A stretch of 64,000 nt of DNA from NCBI RefSeq assembly GCF_963675165.1, contig NC_087377.1, forward strand, positions 2,526,824 through 2,590,823. The letters run 5' to 3'. The notes beneath the pieces were generated by a model. The model was not told the origin of the DNA. It saw only the letters and a list, made by a program, of their open reading frames with translations, and did no database searches. Source of the stretch: Halichondria panicea. Taxonomy: Eukaryota; Porifera; Demospongiae; Suberitida; Halichondriidae. Of the stretch, positions 23,190-34,332 are shown piece after piece; positions within the stretch are counted from its first letter, which is position 1; every line of letters starts with the position of its first letter. The translations under genes and the position numbers were made by a program.

Positions 23190-23692
23190 GCACTGGGCAT
23201 ACTACTGTTCAAGCTGTGCTTCATGGATACTCCATTTGGTGACAACCCTCTAGCCATGGTCAGTGCTCAGTACAGCATTCCTGAAGACTCTCCCTACACA
23301 CAAGACCTGCACAACTTGAGAGGTGAGACCACACCCATACACACAATCCTAGTGAAATGTAGCCAGGTTTATGCATAATTATGTTAACTCTAAGCCTATA
23401 ATTATAAAGACTATTGATAGTGAGTTTTTTCTTTGTGAAATGGACCTGTTTTCAGAGCTAACTTTGAGAACACACACTAGCTACAGGTGCTATGATATTC
23501 TGCCAGCCTCAAGTGTATTGCTCTATTATTATAATGATACGTATAATTATTGTCCCCTTTGTAGGCATCATCTGTTGACCTCTGACCCTGAGCTGCGTCC
23601 CAGTATCTGGCAAGTGTGTGAGGTGGTGTCCAGGATCACAGGAACCACCAACCATGTCACTAAAATGTACTGGGACGAAGCTCAGAGTCAGA
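23190..23692 (+). CDS. NAK-family (AAK1/BIKE-like) kinase C-lobe exons, open copy
   Basis: Exons 23190-23322, 23456-23486 and 23565 to about 23692 join in phase. They read ALGILLFKLCFMDTPFGDNP..., SAQYSIPEDSPYTQDLHNLR, ELTLRTHTSYR, then HHLLTSDPELRPSIWQVCEV and TNHVTKMYWDEAQSQR. DIWALGCLLYKLCFF..PFG...IPD.S.YSQD...L...P..RP.I.QV is the NAK C-lobe signature. The short 31-nt exon inserts 10 residues relative to the human proteins as I recall them. N-lobe, HRD and DFG exons are not visible upstream. The 3' boundary is uncertain and sequence diverges from the first copy after TNHVTK. Probably a gene fragment. Confidence 0.7.
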
Positions 23693-23909
23693 GGTCAACA
23701 ATAAGCTCTATATTTATATACCATTGGATTCGTTGTTAAAAAGCGCTTCTATCTGTATGCTGTAGAGCTGATAAGCTCCAACCAGCTAAAAGTTAGCTGT
23801 TTTCGTAGCCTTAAAATTGTTACTAAACGCAATAATTATTAATGCTTGCCTATTTCTAGCACTACGGTACCTCCTTGTGCTACATGTATAATTATTTTTT
23901 ATTGTGCAG

Positions 23910-24796
23910 CTAAAAGGTGTCCTCATAAATAGAACACAAATAGAAGATTGGATTATTGAAAAGGTACGTTTTTGCACATGAATTATTATTGGCACACACC
24001 ACCCACGCACTGCACACATGTTTACGGCCTCACACACACACACCCCCACACACACCCACTCCACACATCACACAGGCGAGACACAGACATACACATGACT
24101 CGTCACTACCACCATTCGTGTTTCCCTATGATCTCGGTTACAAGAGGAACTTATCTCAAGTCATTAATTGGTCTGGGCGTAGTCAGGGCAATGGCCTCGA
24201 GTGGCAAGTGGCCGAAGGATGTTTAGAATTTTCACTGACTGTTGAACAATTAGAACAGAAGAAACTCAAGCGAAAGCAAGCAGTAAGTCATGGACACATA
24301 ATAATCGTAAGTATATTTATTTTATTTGTTTTAGGTGACTTGCCGAATTAAACAAGATTATTCTGGTTCTAGTTGCCCTTTAAACTTTGGACTCTTGCTG
24401 TGTCTGTGTACCCCACGCTTTGAACCAAAGATCAAGGTTCAAGAGGGTGATGTGTTCAGTGTCACGCGATGGGGTCGGTACTGGGTCTATGGTGACAAGA
24501 CGCTATCAGAAGGTTCGTAGATAATAATTATTTTATTACTTTGATTTGCAGAGGCTAGCTATTCTTTGATGGTCGATATCTTCAATTAGGATTGTCCAAT
24601 TACAAATCTAAAGGACTATAATAGCAAGAGTTCAATGAACTCTTGATAATAGATGTCACTTAGCGATTGCTTTCAGGCCTATAAACTTCTAAATGTTTTC
24701 GTAGCTAAATTTAAGCGGCCATAACTTGTATGTGTTGCAAACATCCGATTCCCCAAAAATAATCGATAAAAAAGTTTATTATACATCCCCCACATG

Positions 24797-24831
<35 letters not shown>

Positions 24832-25034
24832 ACACACACACGCACACACACACGCACACACACACGCACACAGCTCTGTCTGAGAAAGGTGTGGTGGTGC
24901 GTGGATGGTTCCCTCGTTCCTGCGTGGTTGCCATAGATACCAGTGATGACTCAGAGGAGGTCACTTCAGATGACCCGGGGTCAGAGGTCAAATCAAAAGT
25001 CGTCAAGAGGAGAAAAGAACAATCGAAACAATGA
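23910..25034 (+). CDS. ZDHHC6-like: ZDHHC6-type palmitoyltransferase, C-terminal half
   Basis: Exons 23910-23963, 24076-24282, 24335-24512 and 24874-25034 join in phase to a TGA stop. The protein reads LKGVLINRTQIEDWIIEK, ARHRHTHDSSLPPFVFPYDL, NLSQVINWSGRSQGNGLEWQ, IKQDYSGSSCPLNFG, FSVTRWGRYWVYGDKTLSE, then VVVRGWFPRSCVV. This matches the last cytoplasmic region of ZDHHC6 (NRT.IE.WI.EK, FPYD.G, SG..GDGLEWPV, DYSG..CPLN, RYW.YGDK, RGWFPR.CV), including its SH3-like segment. ZDHHC6 is an ER enzyme that palmitoylates calnexin and other substrates. The tail ends KRRKEQSKQ, a basic end. The DHHC Cys-rich core and first membrane spans are not seen upstream; NAK exons are there instead. Truncated duplicate, fusion or distant 5' exons are all possible. 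Confidence 0.85.
24796..24873. repeat. CA microsatellite abutting the last ZDHHC6-like exon
   Basis: ACAC tract with CGCA interruptions that ends CACACAG exactly at the acceptor of the exon at 24874. Confidence 0.9.
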
Positions 25035-25325
25035 ACTGTAGAACAATAATTATAGCTGATGATGTTAAACAATGGAAAATATGGGTAAGATATGATTATA
25101 ATTATGACCAGGCGGAGTACATGTACTAGCACTAGCACTAGCTCCATCTCGAGGCTACCGAGTTGATAGTCTGAAATACCCGCCTCAACCTAAAAGCTGA
25201 TTTGACACAATCAGCTTCATTCCGGAAATACCTGAAATACAGAAAGCGGGTGTGGCACTTTGCTGAAAAGGGGCGAACTGAGACAAAGAAAGCTCAAGTG
25301 TGTCTATCAGTAAAGCTTCAATATA

Positions 25326-28030
25326 ATGGCTACTGGGCAAGACTCCGGGTGAGTGAACATGTAGACTATAATTACTACTCATGGTAGCACCTTGTGATTG
25401 CATGGAGGGAGGCTCATTCCATTAGTAGAGTCAGAGCTGGCTATGATCAGAGGTGGAACACTGTACAGCAAAGTGACAGCTGGATATGTGCATGGTGTCA
25501 CTTGTATAAACTATATACACATATCAAGTAATTCTCTGTATGACTGACCCCCCAACCATCTATATATTTTATACAGCGCTCAAAAGAAGCTAGCCGAGGA
25601 CTTATACGAGGCCGAGGACTTATACGAGGCTGTAGACGAACGTGACGTCGTCAAAGTTAGGTCTCTGTTGGGACAGGGGGCAGACCCCAACCACCAGCTC
25701 TACTGGAGTGACGAGTGGGGATACAAGATTCCTCCATTACACTTGGCTTGTGATAAGGGCTACCTTGAGATTGCGAAGACACTTGTTACCCATGGAGCTC
25801 GTACTGATAAAGGTGGTAGGAGGGCGAACATGACTCCACTTCACTGGGCATGCCGGGGAGGTGATAAGGAGACGGTGCAGTACCTGATCCAAGAGCTCAA
25901 ATGTAACACTGGTAAGCAGTTGTGTATTAATAAAATAATATTTCTCCGTATCTAAATTTAAACAGTATAAACCCCACTTGGAGTCTGTATCATAGCAACT
26001 GGGTGAGGTTTAACTACCATAATCTCCGCATTCCTCATAAACTCCCTTGCCTTGAGGGAACATAATAATTATGTAGGCCTATAGCGAAAAAATGTTTAGA
26101 GATAAATTTGTGTCAAATTTGCTTATTTTACGCAGTAAAACATTTGCAATGTACGTACGTTAGTACAGTATTACTTATGCTTTTGTGTATGATATATTTA
26201 CAGTTGAAAAATTGTCGTGATTTGGTTGAATTACTGTACTTGACCATTTTGTTTCTCCTATTAGTATCTGTGTGATAGTTGAACTCTGTTCCACAACAGA
26301 TGTGAGGGATAAGGATAACATGACTCCTCTTCACTATGCTTGTTATGGAGGAAGTAAAGACGTGGTACAGTATCTGGTGGAGGAGAGGAAGATGGATGTT
26401 GGTGAGATTTAGTGTGCTCTTGATAGTCTAGCTCTGTATTTGTTCCCATAGCCTCTCCTACTGTTTGTATTTGCTTCTGCCCAGTTGATATTAGACACAG
26501 ATTCTGTGTAACTACCGTATAACGCGAAATTTTCGAGGCACTTATATTTTGTGGATTGGCCTCTAAAAGCATTTCGTTGCACAATGTTCGCGGAATGACT
26601 GCTTACCGGAAGCCATGCCTTTAAATCTTTGCAAGTTATAGCAGATAATAGAACAATTTTCGTAGACTTAATTTTTGTGTAGGATTGCTAACCCACGAAA
26701 TCCGCGAAAATTAAGCCCCTCGAAAATGTTGCACTATACTGTATTGTGTTTGACTGTGTGTAATGTACAGATACATGTATGAGGGATAATCAGGGACAGT
26801 CACCACTGGACAATGCTCTGAAGGATCTTGATGATGAAGACTGTATGGATGTTGCCCTCTACCTGATGAGCCGTGGCTGTGCATGTGGTGATGAGGACAA
26901 AGCTAGGTTACTCTGTGTAGCATGTGATTTTGGCAAGCTGGGTGTCGTGAAGGAACTTGTTGAGCAATACAAAGTTGACCCCAACAGTAAGTATTAGTAT
27001 GTACTTGGTGGAGAAGGCCAACTGTGATATCAGTGAGTACAACACAACCACCATGCAGTGTTATACCTTTGTTTCTACACCCACTCTTGCTCAGGTGTAA
27101 CTGATTCTGATGGCAAAACTCCTCTTGACCTTGCTACACAGGAGAGTTACACTGAAATTGTTGACTACCTCAAGTCTCTACCACAACAATGTAAGCTCAC
27201 TAGGATCATCAGTACACAGTGTGGTCCAATACAGCTACTCTCTCTATACAGCTGCTGTGACTGGAGACACTGACTCCAGGAGTGACGAGAATGGACCACC
27301 ACCAACAAAGAAACGAAAAAGTAACTATTATCTCATGTGCACGTACATCTTAATTCATCTCTACCATTTATACGTCCCCGTCTCTCACACCCACGCCACA
27401 CCCACACTTACACACACCCACATCCTCCCACCACAGACATGCCCACACGCCCACACACATCCTCCCACCACACACACACACACGCCCACACAGGTGCCCA
27501 GCAAGTGACTCTGAGAGTGTGTCCTAACTGTAAGGAGAGCTGTCACATCCGCTGCAAGAAATGTCCCGAATGTGAGCACGAGTTCCCTCCTTCCAGTAAG
27601 AGCAGGGCCAAACCTGACCAGGATATTGTGAAAAACCCTTCAAACCTACTGCAGATACTACAGAAAAAGGTCACTATACAGTACACACTTTATACCAAGA
27701 GTATATTAGGCATATGCGGAGAGTAACGTGACTTCCTGTATCTTTCATGGGCTTGGAATTTGCACACTGACCAATCCAAGCGTGGGTGATGTAAATGTGA
27801 AAGTAGATTACATCACCCACACTAGGATTGGTCAGTGTGCAAATGCCAAGCTTGTGACAGATACAGGAAGTCACGTTACTCTCCGCATACATCTGATATA
27901 CAGTATCCTGACAGTACATACTTTATACTGTTAATATTGTATTGTACAGCCTTTAATTCACCACATCAAACAACCCCCCCCCCCCACACACACACACAAA
28001 CACACACACACACACACACGCACACACACA

Positions 28031-28061
<31 letters not shown>

Positions 28062-28115
28062 CACACCACCCACACACACACACACACACACACACCACCC
28101 ACACACACACACCAT

Positions 28116-28172
<57 letters not shown>

Positions 28173-28955
28173 GACCAACTGTCTCTGTTAGGATTTGACA
28201 TTGTCGTACTAGTGCACAGAGATTCAAGCAAATCACATGACACGCCCAGTCGCTCACGCCACACCTACAGGAAGTTTGTGACCCCCGGACTGGCCGAGAG
28301 CTTTGTTGAATCTCCTCTGGTGTACGGCAGTTGGAAAGATTTCTGTAGTTCTGACAAGACCTCAACTGGACACGCTCAGAAATCCAAGAGCCCACGAAAG
28401 AAAAAAGGAGTACAAACGAATACCACTACTACCACTCAGGAGGGGGACAGATCACATGATACGAGTGGAGTGTCACATGATCAAGGCAATGTATCTCAAG
28501 ATAGCAATGGTGCCAATACTCAATCACAAGCAGCACAAAGCTCTACTGCTCTACTCTCTATTAGTGACAACTCAACAACGCTTTGGAATGCAATATCTTC
28601 TCTTCGCCAACAAATTGATTCCATACAGTCCAGTTTAAATGCCCCGCCCACTCACACGTACCCTCAACACATGTACCCCACAGCTACTGGTTTAATGAAC
28701 ACAGGGCAATCGACCTTTGTACCCGTGCCGGGGGGTGGTCTATTCAATACACCACTCCCCAATTTCACTGGACCTTCTTCACACAACTCAATGCTGGGAC
28801 AGTCATCACGATTTAATGTGAATCCCGTGTCCTTCCCAATGTTTCCATTTTCACCTGCTCCAGCAAATTATCGTTTCCCTTCACCGATTACACCGTTAGA
28901 GTCGTCTAGGCAACCAATGAACTCTGACCCAAACACTGACTCAATAGATCCGTGA
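25326..28955 (+). CDS. Ankyrin-repeat/zinc-ribbon protein, module 2 (8 exons, 600 aa)
   Basis: Exons 25326-25348, 25577-25911, 26300-26401, 26771-26986, 27095-27190, 27252-27320, 27494-27669 and 28170-28955. All phases agree (601 codons with stop). Start MATGQDSGAQKKLAEDLYEA. Exon 2 has an 18-nt in-frame tandem duplication that doubles EDLYEA. Exon 4 begins with 6 extra bases (DTCMRDNQGQSP) and lacks the NEDCMDVY expansion of module 1. The basic patch PPPTKKRK and the ribbon CPNC...CKKCPEC are intact. Exon 8 lacks the seven-residue SSSTSHD stretch present in modules 1 and 3. No WW or Death exons precede this copy, as its module starts only about here; ZDHHC6-like exons end 290 bp upstream. 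Confidence 0.85.
27714..27887. repeat. Foldback repeat in ankyrin intron 7, module 2
   Basis: Same hairpin as at 5014. Its centre reads GTAAATGTGAAAGTAGATTA and has partly lost pairing. Confidence 0.85.
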
Positions 28956-29302
28956 ACTTTGCAATAGAATTTGAAGTTATACAGTCATGTTGTAAAAAAT
29001 AATTATGCTGTAATTATTTGTTCTGTACGTACTACGTCATGTACTTTCAAAGCAAATCATGCTATAATAATATGAATCAATTAAATTATCATAAATAGAA
29101 AGTGAGATTGTATAATTTCGAATTCAAAGAAGGGTATACGAATACGTATACATGTAGTTGTACTATTTCACTGTGGGATAAAAGTTCTATTCGTATACAG
29201 GTACAGAGCAAATTTAAAAGGTATAAAAACTTGCACAATAAAGTATTCCGACTAAACAGTACACTATAGTTATACTACAACTGTCTATTGCTGCGTATAG
29301 AT

Positions 29303-31252
29303 TTAGTCAGATGACATGATAAGTATCCATGTGATACTCTTGGGGTCCATGGTGACAGTCACCACCGCGTTGTAGCCTCTATCCAACCCATACACGAGTG
29401 CTTTGTCAGATAGGCCAGTGTAGTACAGTGGTAGACTGATGTTGCGTGTTATGGCCACTGGAGTGGGGTTGAATATCATGGCTAGACCGCGGTGGTCAAG
29501 GTGAGGGTTCACGTGCAGCACACAGTCGTAATCTGTGCAGGGGAAAATAGCAATACATTATTACTATTACCATAAACTTTTATAGCTACGCTATAAGTCG
29601 AAAAAATGTGACACTCTATAGACATGCAGATATAATTATGTTAAGCGTGTAATTTTCGTTGGTGAAAATGTTTGTATTCATGAACTATAATTAATTTTAT
29701 AACTATTCTGTATTTTTGTAGAGCTGACGTTGAACCTGTTGCATGCGGTAGAATCATTTCGTAGTTTTAGTTTTCGTATAATTGTGATTACAATACGACA
29801 AATTCCACCATACGAAAATAACCCGCTATTATATATATTTATACGGTACATAATTAATCACTTCTATTCCCTAGCTCCCATGCACACACCTTGCATGTCT
29901 GGTCTCCTCACATGGACTATGTCACTGATCAGAATGTCACGATAGGTCTTGTAGAAACCCACCCACTTCTCCACCAAGTGCATGGTTGCATCAGTGTCAT
30001 ACAACCTGCATGCATGCAGGGAGACCATTAAACCAGACGGTGCATGCATTAGATTCTGAAAAATGATGTGTGGTTTTTGACGTAAGTGCGTGACTATTGT
30101 GGCAAATATTAGGAAAAAACGCACGTTTGCTACAATAGTCACGCACTCAGCGTGAAAACCACACATCATTTTATATATCCTTATACTTTATACACATACC
30201 TGGGGCCACGATAACAAGCTGCAACTCCGTAACCAAGGTATTGTGCCAACGCCCACTCATACTCCACTAGGTGCTCAGACAGTGGCTCAAACTGAGCAGC
30301 AGAACCACCTGTTAGTATGTGGAGGGGGCGGATACATTATATAGCGGAATATGGAACAATATACGGACAATAAAATTGAAAGCAGGCATTGAAAGAGACC
30401 TTTTTCAAATAATGATTTTGTGGCCAGAAATTAAAGGAAATTACTGATTAATTAATTAAGCGCCTCAAAATTTAGCGCTCTATTGTATACAGCATGGTAT
30501 AATCATTACCCTAACGTACATACATACCTCCGTGATACACGACCAGTGGTACAAACATCCATCCCTGGGTGGGTATGTAATGGTAGGTGTCATCATACAT
30601 CCCCTGTCTGCTCACTGAGGTCCTCCCAGCGAGGCAGGCTGTACTGGTTCTCGTTATAACTGGAGCAAGAGGGACAAGTATTCAGCATGCATGCATGGTG
30701 AGAGGAGAATGCATGGACCATGCAAACAAACAAATTACTACATAGACCTAATAAATGATGTACATGCACTGATTATAATTAATAACTGGCGGAAGTGTGG
30801 TGGGTGTGGTTAGCTGAGCCGATGACCGGGCCATGGTTGCACCTCCATATGGTCCGTCAGTCTCAAGCATAGAGAGACCAGTTTGGTTGATGAAAGTGAA
30901 GATGATGTCATTAATCTTGTCATACCTATACAATGAACAAATACACTAGCTATAATTATTATGACTGAATTCAGAGAGTACACGCACATTAATTTTAGAG
31001 AGACATTAATTTTGGCCTCAAAACCAAAGCAATTGCTAATCTTTGTAGTGGATCAACTATCAACTAAATGCAACTTGATTAGCTCCGAAAAGAAGCCCAT
31101 TTCAGAAACTATAACAGAAAATAGAACACACTGTAACAAAAGCAATGATCTGCATCTATATTGTTTATACAATTATAACCGTAGTAACAACATTGTTTCA
31201 CTCACCATCCAGAAGCGAAGCAAGCATCCGGTGTTAGTTGTCCTGATTATAG
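29303..31252 (-). pseudogene. Glycoside-hydrolase-like gene, module 2, truncated and frameshifted
   Basis: Exons 8 (29303-29532), 7 (29890-30005), 6 (30200-30308), 5 (30528-30659) and part of 4 (about 30786-30925) remain, plus about 40 nt of exon 3 (31206-31245). Exon 8 has lost 30 nt in frame (LPEGQSPGAV missing). Exon 5 lacks 2 nt where the other copies read CTCACACTGAGG, which shifts the frame. Exon 4 is replaced after ETDGPYGGA by CCGGGCCATGGTTG. Exons 1 and 2 are missing. This copy cannot make the full protein. Confidence 0.85.
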
Positions 31253-32284
31253 TTGTATGATGAGAACACAGCTAAAACCACAACAATGTTGCACTAGGTT
31301 ACAATACTAACAGGGAATTGAAAAAACTCTGACACCTTGTTATAGGTCTGCAACACAGAGCAAATTTAAAAAGCATGACCGGGCCATGGTTGTGTGTGTG
31401 CATGTGTGTGTGTGGATCGAGGGAGGGTATACAATTATTATAGAGCAAAGCTACTATACTATGGGCTACAGAAATTTACACACACACACCTAATCGCTGG
31501 GGTGAGGTGGTTTCTTGCTGATCGAATGATGTGTTGTACTTTGCTGCTGCATGTGCTATATATACTAGAGAGACGATAGGTCCATTTCACCAGGCCTGGA
31601 GGGAGTCACGTCAATACTCCTGGAGGGGGTGGGTTAAAATTAGATACTCAAAAGTTGTGCTCACGAGTGAACTTCACTAGATACGATATCATTTTGTAAA
31701 TCTTCTGAAACAGAAGATTGAATAGGCAATTATTAGCTGGTAATTATCGTATGAACCACCAACAATATTGGTACAGCTCAGAATTGTGTAGGTCATGTGA
31801 TAGCATCTCCTGACACCCACTCTCTGACACACGTACCTGTGTGTGCTTGACACCTCAGCTCCATTCCCTCAGTATAGGAGTAGACACCATGCAGGCAGGG
31901 TGAAGGATACAATAGCACACACAGAGATGTTGGGGCACTGTGGGAGGAGGGAGATGTATTGATGAGCATCATTACACTAGTCACCATAGTGAGACATGTG
32001 TACACACGTACCTGTGTGTGCTTGACACCTCCATTCATGAGGCAGTGATTAAACCTGGGTAACAAATGTGGAACACATCGTACATGCAATTGATCGAGAC
32101 ATGAGCAAAGAAATGGCAAACTATTACAACACGCCCACAGTGCATGGGCTAACTTTGTGGAGGAGGCTAATCACATAATTATTAACAGGTTGCCTAGCTC
32201 GCTCTATAAGCCTAGAATTATATATGAATTGTTCGTAAACAATAGTTACAATTAACACATACAAAGTCATACATTAGGCAGTAC

Positions 32285-32455
32285 CTATAGTTTGTATACA
32301 GGGTATCATTATTGACACCGCAGGCAACCTTCATCCAGCCTGGGACTAATGCAAGGAATAGTTATACCAAGAAGCACCCCTCATGTTTCAGCAGCTCAGA
32401 GTGTTGCTGTCTTGACTGAAAGTGGAGGTATTTAATGTCTGAGTAGGGGAAGTCC
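32285..32455 (-). other. Conserved exon-like ORF, module 3
   Basis: Copy of the 597-767 stretch with the same acceptor and donor and the same length (171 nt). It reads VNNDTLYTNY where module 1 has VNNYALYTNY. Unknown family. Confidence 0.35.
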
Positions 32456-32570
32456 CTGCATAGGAAAGAGAATGTTAAGTTTTGTTTTACCACAATAATG
32501 TAGATCTATAGTTGTAAGGGGAGAAATTGACAGAGCAATACCTTGTGTGTTTGATCAAAGTTAAGCTTCA

Positions 32571-32768
32571 ATGGCGAGACAAGACTCAGAGTGAGTGAAC
32601 ATGTAGACTATAACTAACCTGACTCTAGTGCCACCTTTCATTGCATAGACCACTGCCTGAATGCTGGGAGGAGAGACAGGATGATAATGGACGTACCTTC
32701 TATGTAGACCAAACATCCGGACGCACACAATGGCATCGACCAATCAGTGAACAGGACATACGGCAAAG
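32571..32768 (+). CDS. WW-domain exons, module 3
   Basis: Exons 32571-32590 (MARQDS) and 32649-32768 join in phase. They give MARQDSEPLPECWEERQDDN, then GRTFYVDQTSGRTQWHRP and ISEQDIRQR. Both Trp, the aromatic FY pair and the terminal Pro of the WW fold are present. Exon 1 is six bases shorter than module 1, in frame. The donor after CAAAG is GTATAT. As in module 1, the exit phase matches the ankyrin exon 2 entry rather than the Death exon. Confidence 0.7.
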
Positions 32769-33537
32769 GTATATGTGCACCTGGGGATTGTTAGGAGGCA
32801 CTTGACAACTACTTAGCTTATATTTCTATACAGCAGCTTCATAAAATAATGTCAAGTATCGATCTCTTATAATTACTATTATTTTTATAATCATTACCTA
32901 TAGCTACTAAAATTAATATAACGCCTTTTAGGACATAATTATAATTACCTCGTGATTATTGCATCAATTCTCGTTTGCCTCGAATATACGAATATATAAT
33001 TCCTATTAATTTAATGTGAAGTTTTTCATTATAGCTAGAGGGCCACTTGTGTAAGTGTGTGCATTGCATTAACTACCGTATAGCGGGTGATTTTTGAGGG
33101 GTAAAATATTCGTTATTTCCGTGGGCAAGCTGACCTCCACCCTACATGAAAACAGTTTACCGGAACGCATGCCAGGCAGTACAGGCAATAACATCAACCG
33201 ACATTTTTACAGACGAAAATCAACGTTTTCGATTTGTCGCATGGATTTTTACCCCACGAGTATTACCCACTATCTATCATCTATCATAATTATTCGAAAG
33301 TCTTCAGTCTTAAAAAGTACATTATTTTGACTCTTGTCCATTCCTCATTACACGCGTTGTGTGGCTTGCATCATTAAATAATGGTATGTGCATTTTCAGA
33401 ATAGTTTGTTGTACGCAGCTTGTCACACACTTTCTAACCCCAAGATGGCTTGTATAATAAGATGCACACTCGTCATTTATTTTTGTTACAATATTTTCTT
33501 AAGCATTGCCTGTGATCTAATATTGACTTGTGTACAG

Positions 33538-33902
33538 GATCATCCTCAGAGAAGGATACCAGCAATGGAGACCAGCCGATTGTTCTGACTGGAGCGGATA
33601 TTAATACAATTTGTGAGAGTCTGAAAACTGCCACCTATAATTGGTTTGATTTAGGACTGGCTCTCGGAGTGAAGAGGAATGATTTGGAAGACATTGAAGA
33701 TGCATACCGCCATAACCAACGCCGCCTAATGAAGATGGTAACCAAGCGCCTTGAAGTCACTGATCCAGAACATCCGATGACATGGCCTTACATATGTGAA
33801 TGTCTAAGGAGGCCTACTGTTGAGCGTAACGATGTAGCCGAGGAAATTGAAGACAAATATGTGAGGACAGCAACTGCAGTTGCTCATAGTGCCACCAACT
33901 GA
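33538..33902 (+). CDS. Death-fold domain exon, module 3
   Basis: Exon after GTACAG, 365 nt, TGA at 33900-33902. It reads LTGADINTICESLKTATYNW, FDLGLALGVKRNDLEDIEDA, TWPYICECLRRPTVERNDVA and EEIEDKYVRTATAVAHSATN. Mostly conservative changes from module 1. The 5' partner is unresolved. Confidence 0.65.
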
Positions 33903-34332
33903 TCATGAGAACCTGACAAGGTATGTTTGCACTATTAATGTAAATCTGATCTATATTTTCATTGCATACAATATTTTGTTGCAGAGCTTATAAGACTCTA
34001 GTTGATTGTGCTGCTCATGTTTTCATACAGATATACTGGAAGGGGACGAATGAAGATCGCAAGTGAAGAAGCATGCAATCAATAATTACAATGACTCTTT
34101 GCTGACTGTATACATTATAAAGTATGATCATGAGTTACTGACATTTACAAGGTTGAGCTGTAAGATTCAATTTCTAGCTTTCTAGTTTAGTGACCCTTTT
34201 CCATCGTTCCTGGTACAGGAGTTGCTAGCCTCGAACCTGGCCGCTTTAGAATACTTTCCCTGCGGCCTGGAATCGAGGCAGAGGGGGTGGGGCCATCTTA
34301 TTAAGACTGAGAATAAATACTGAGAACTAGAA

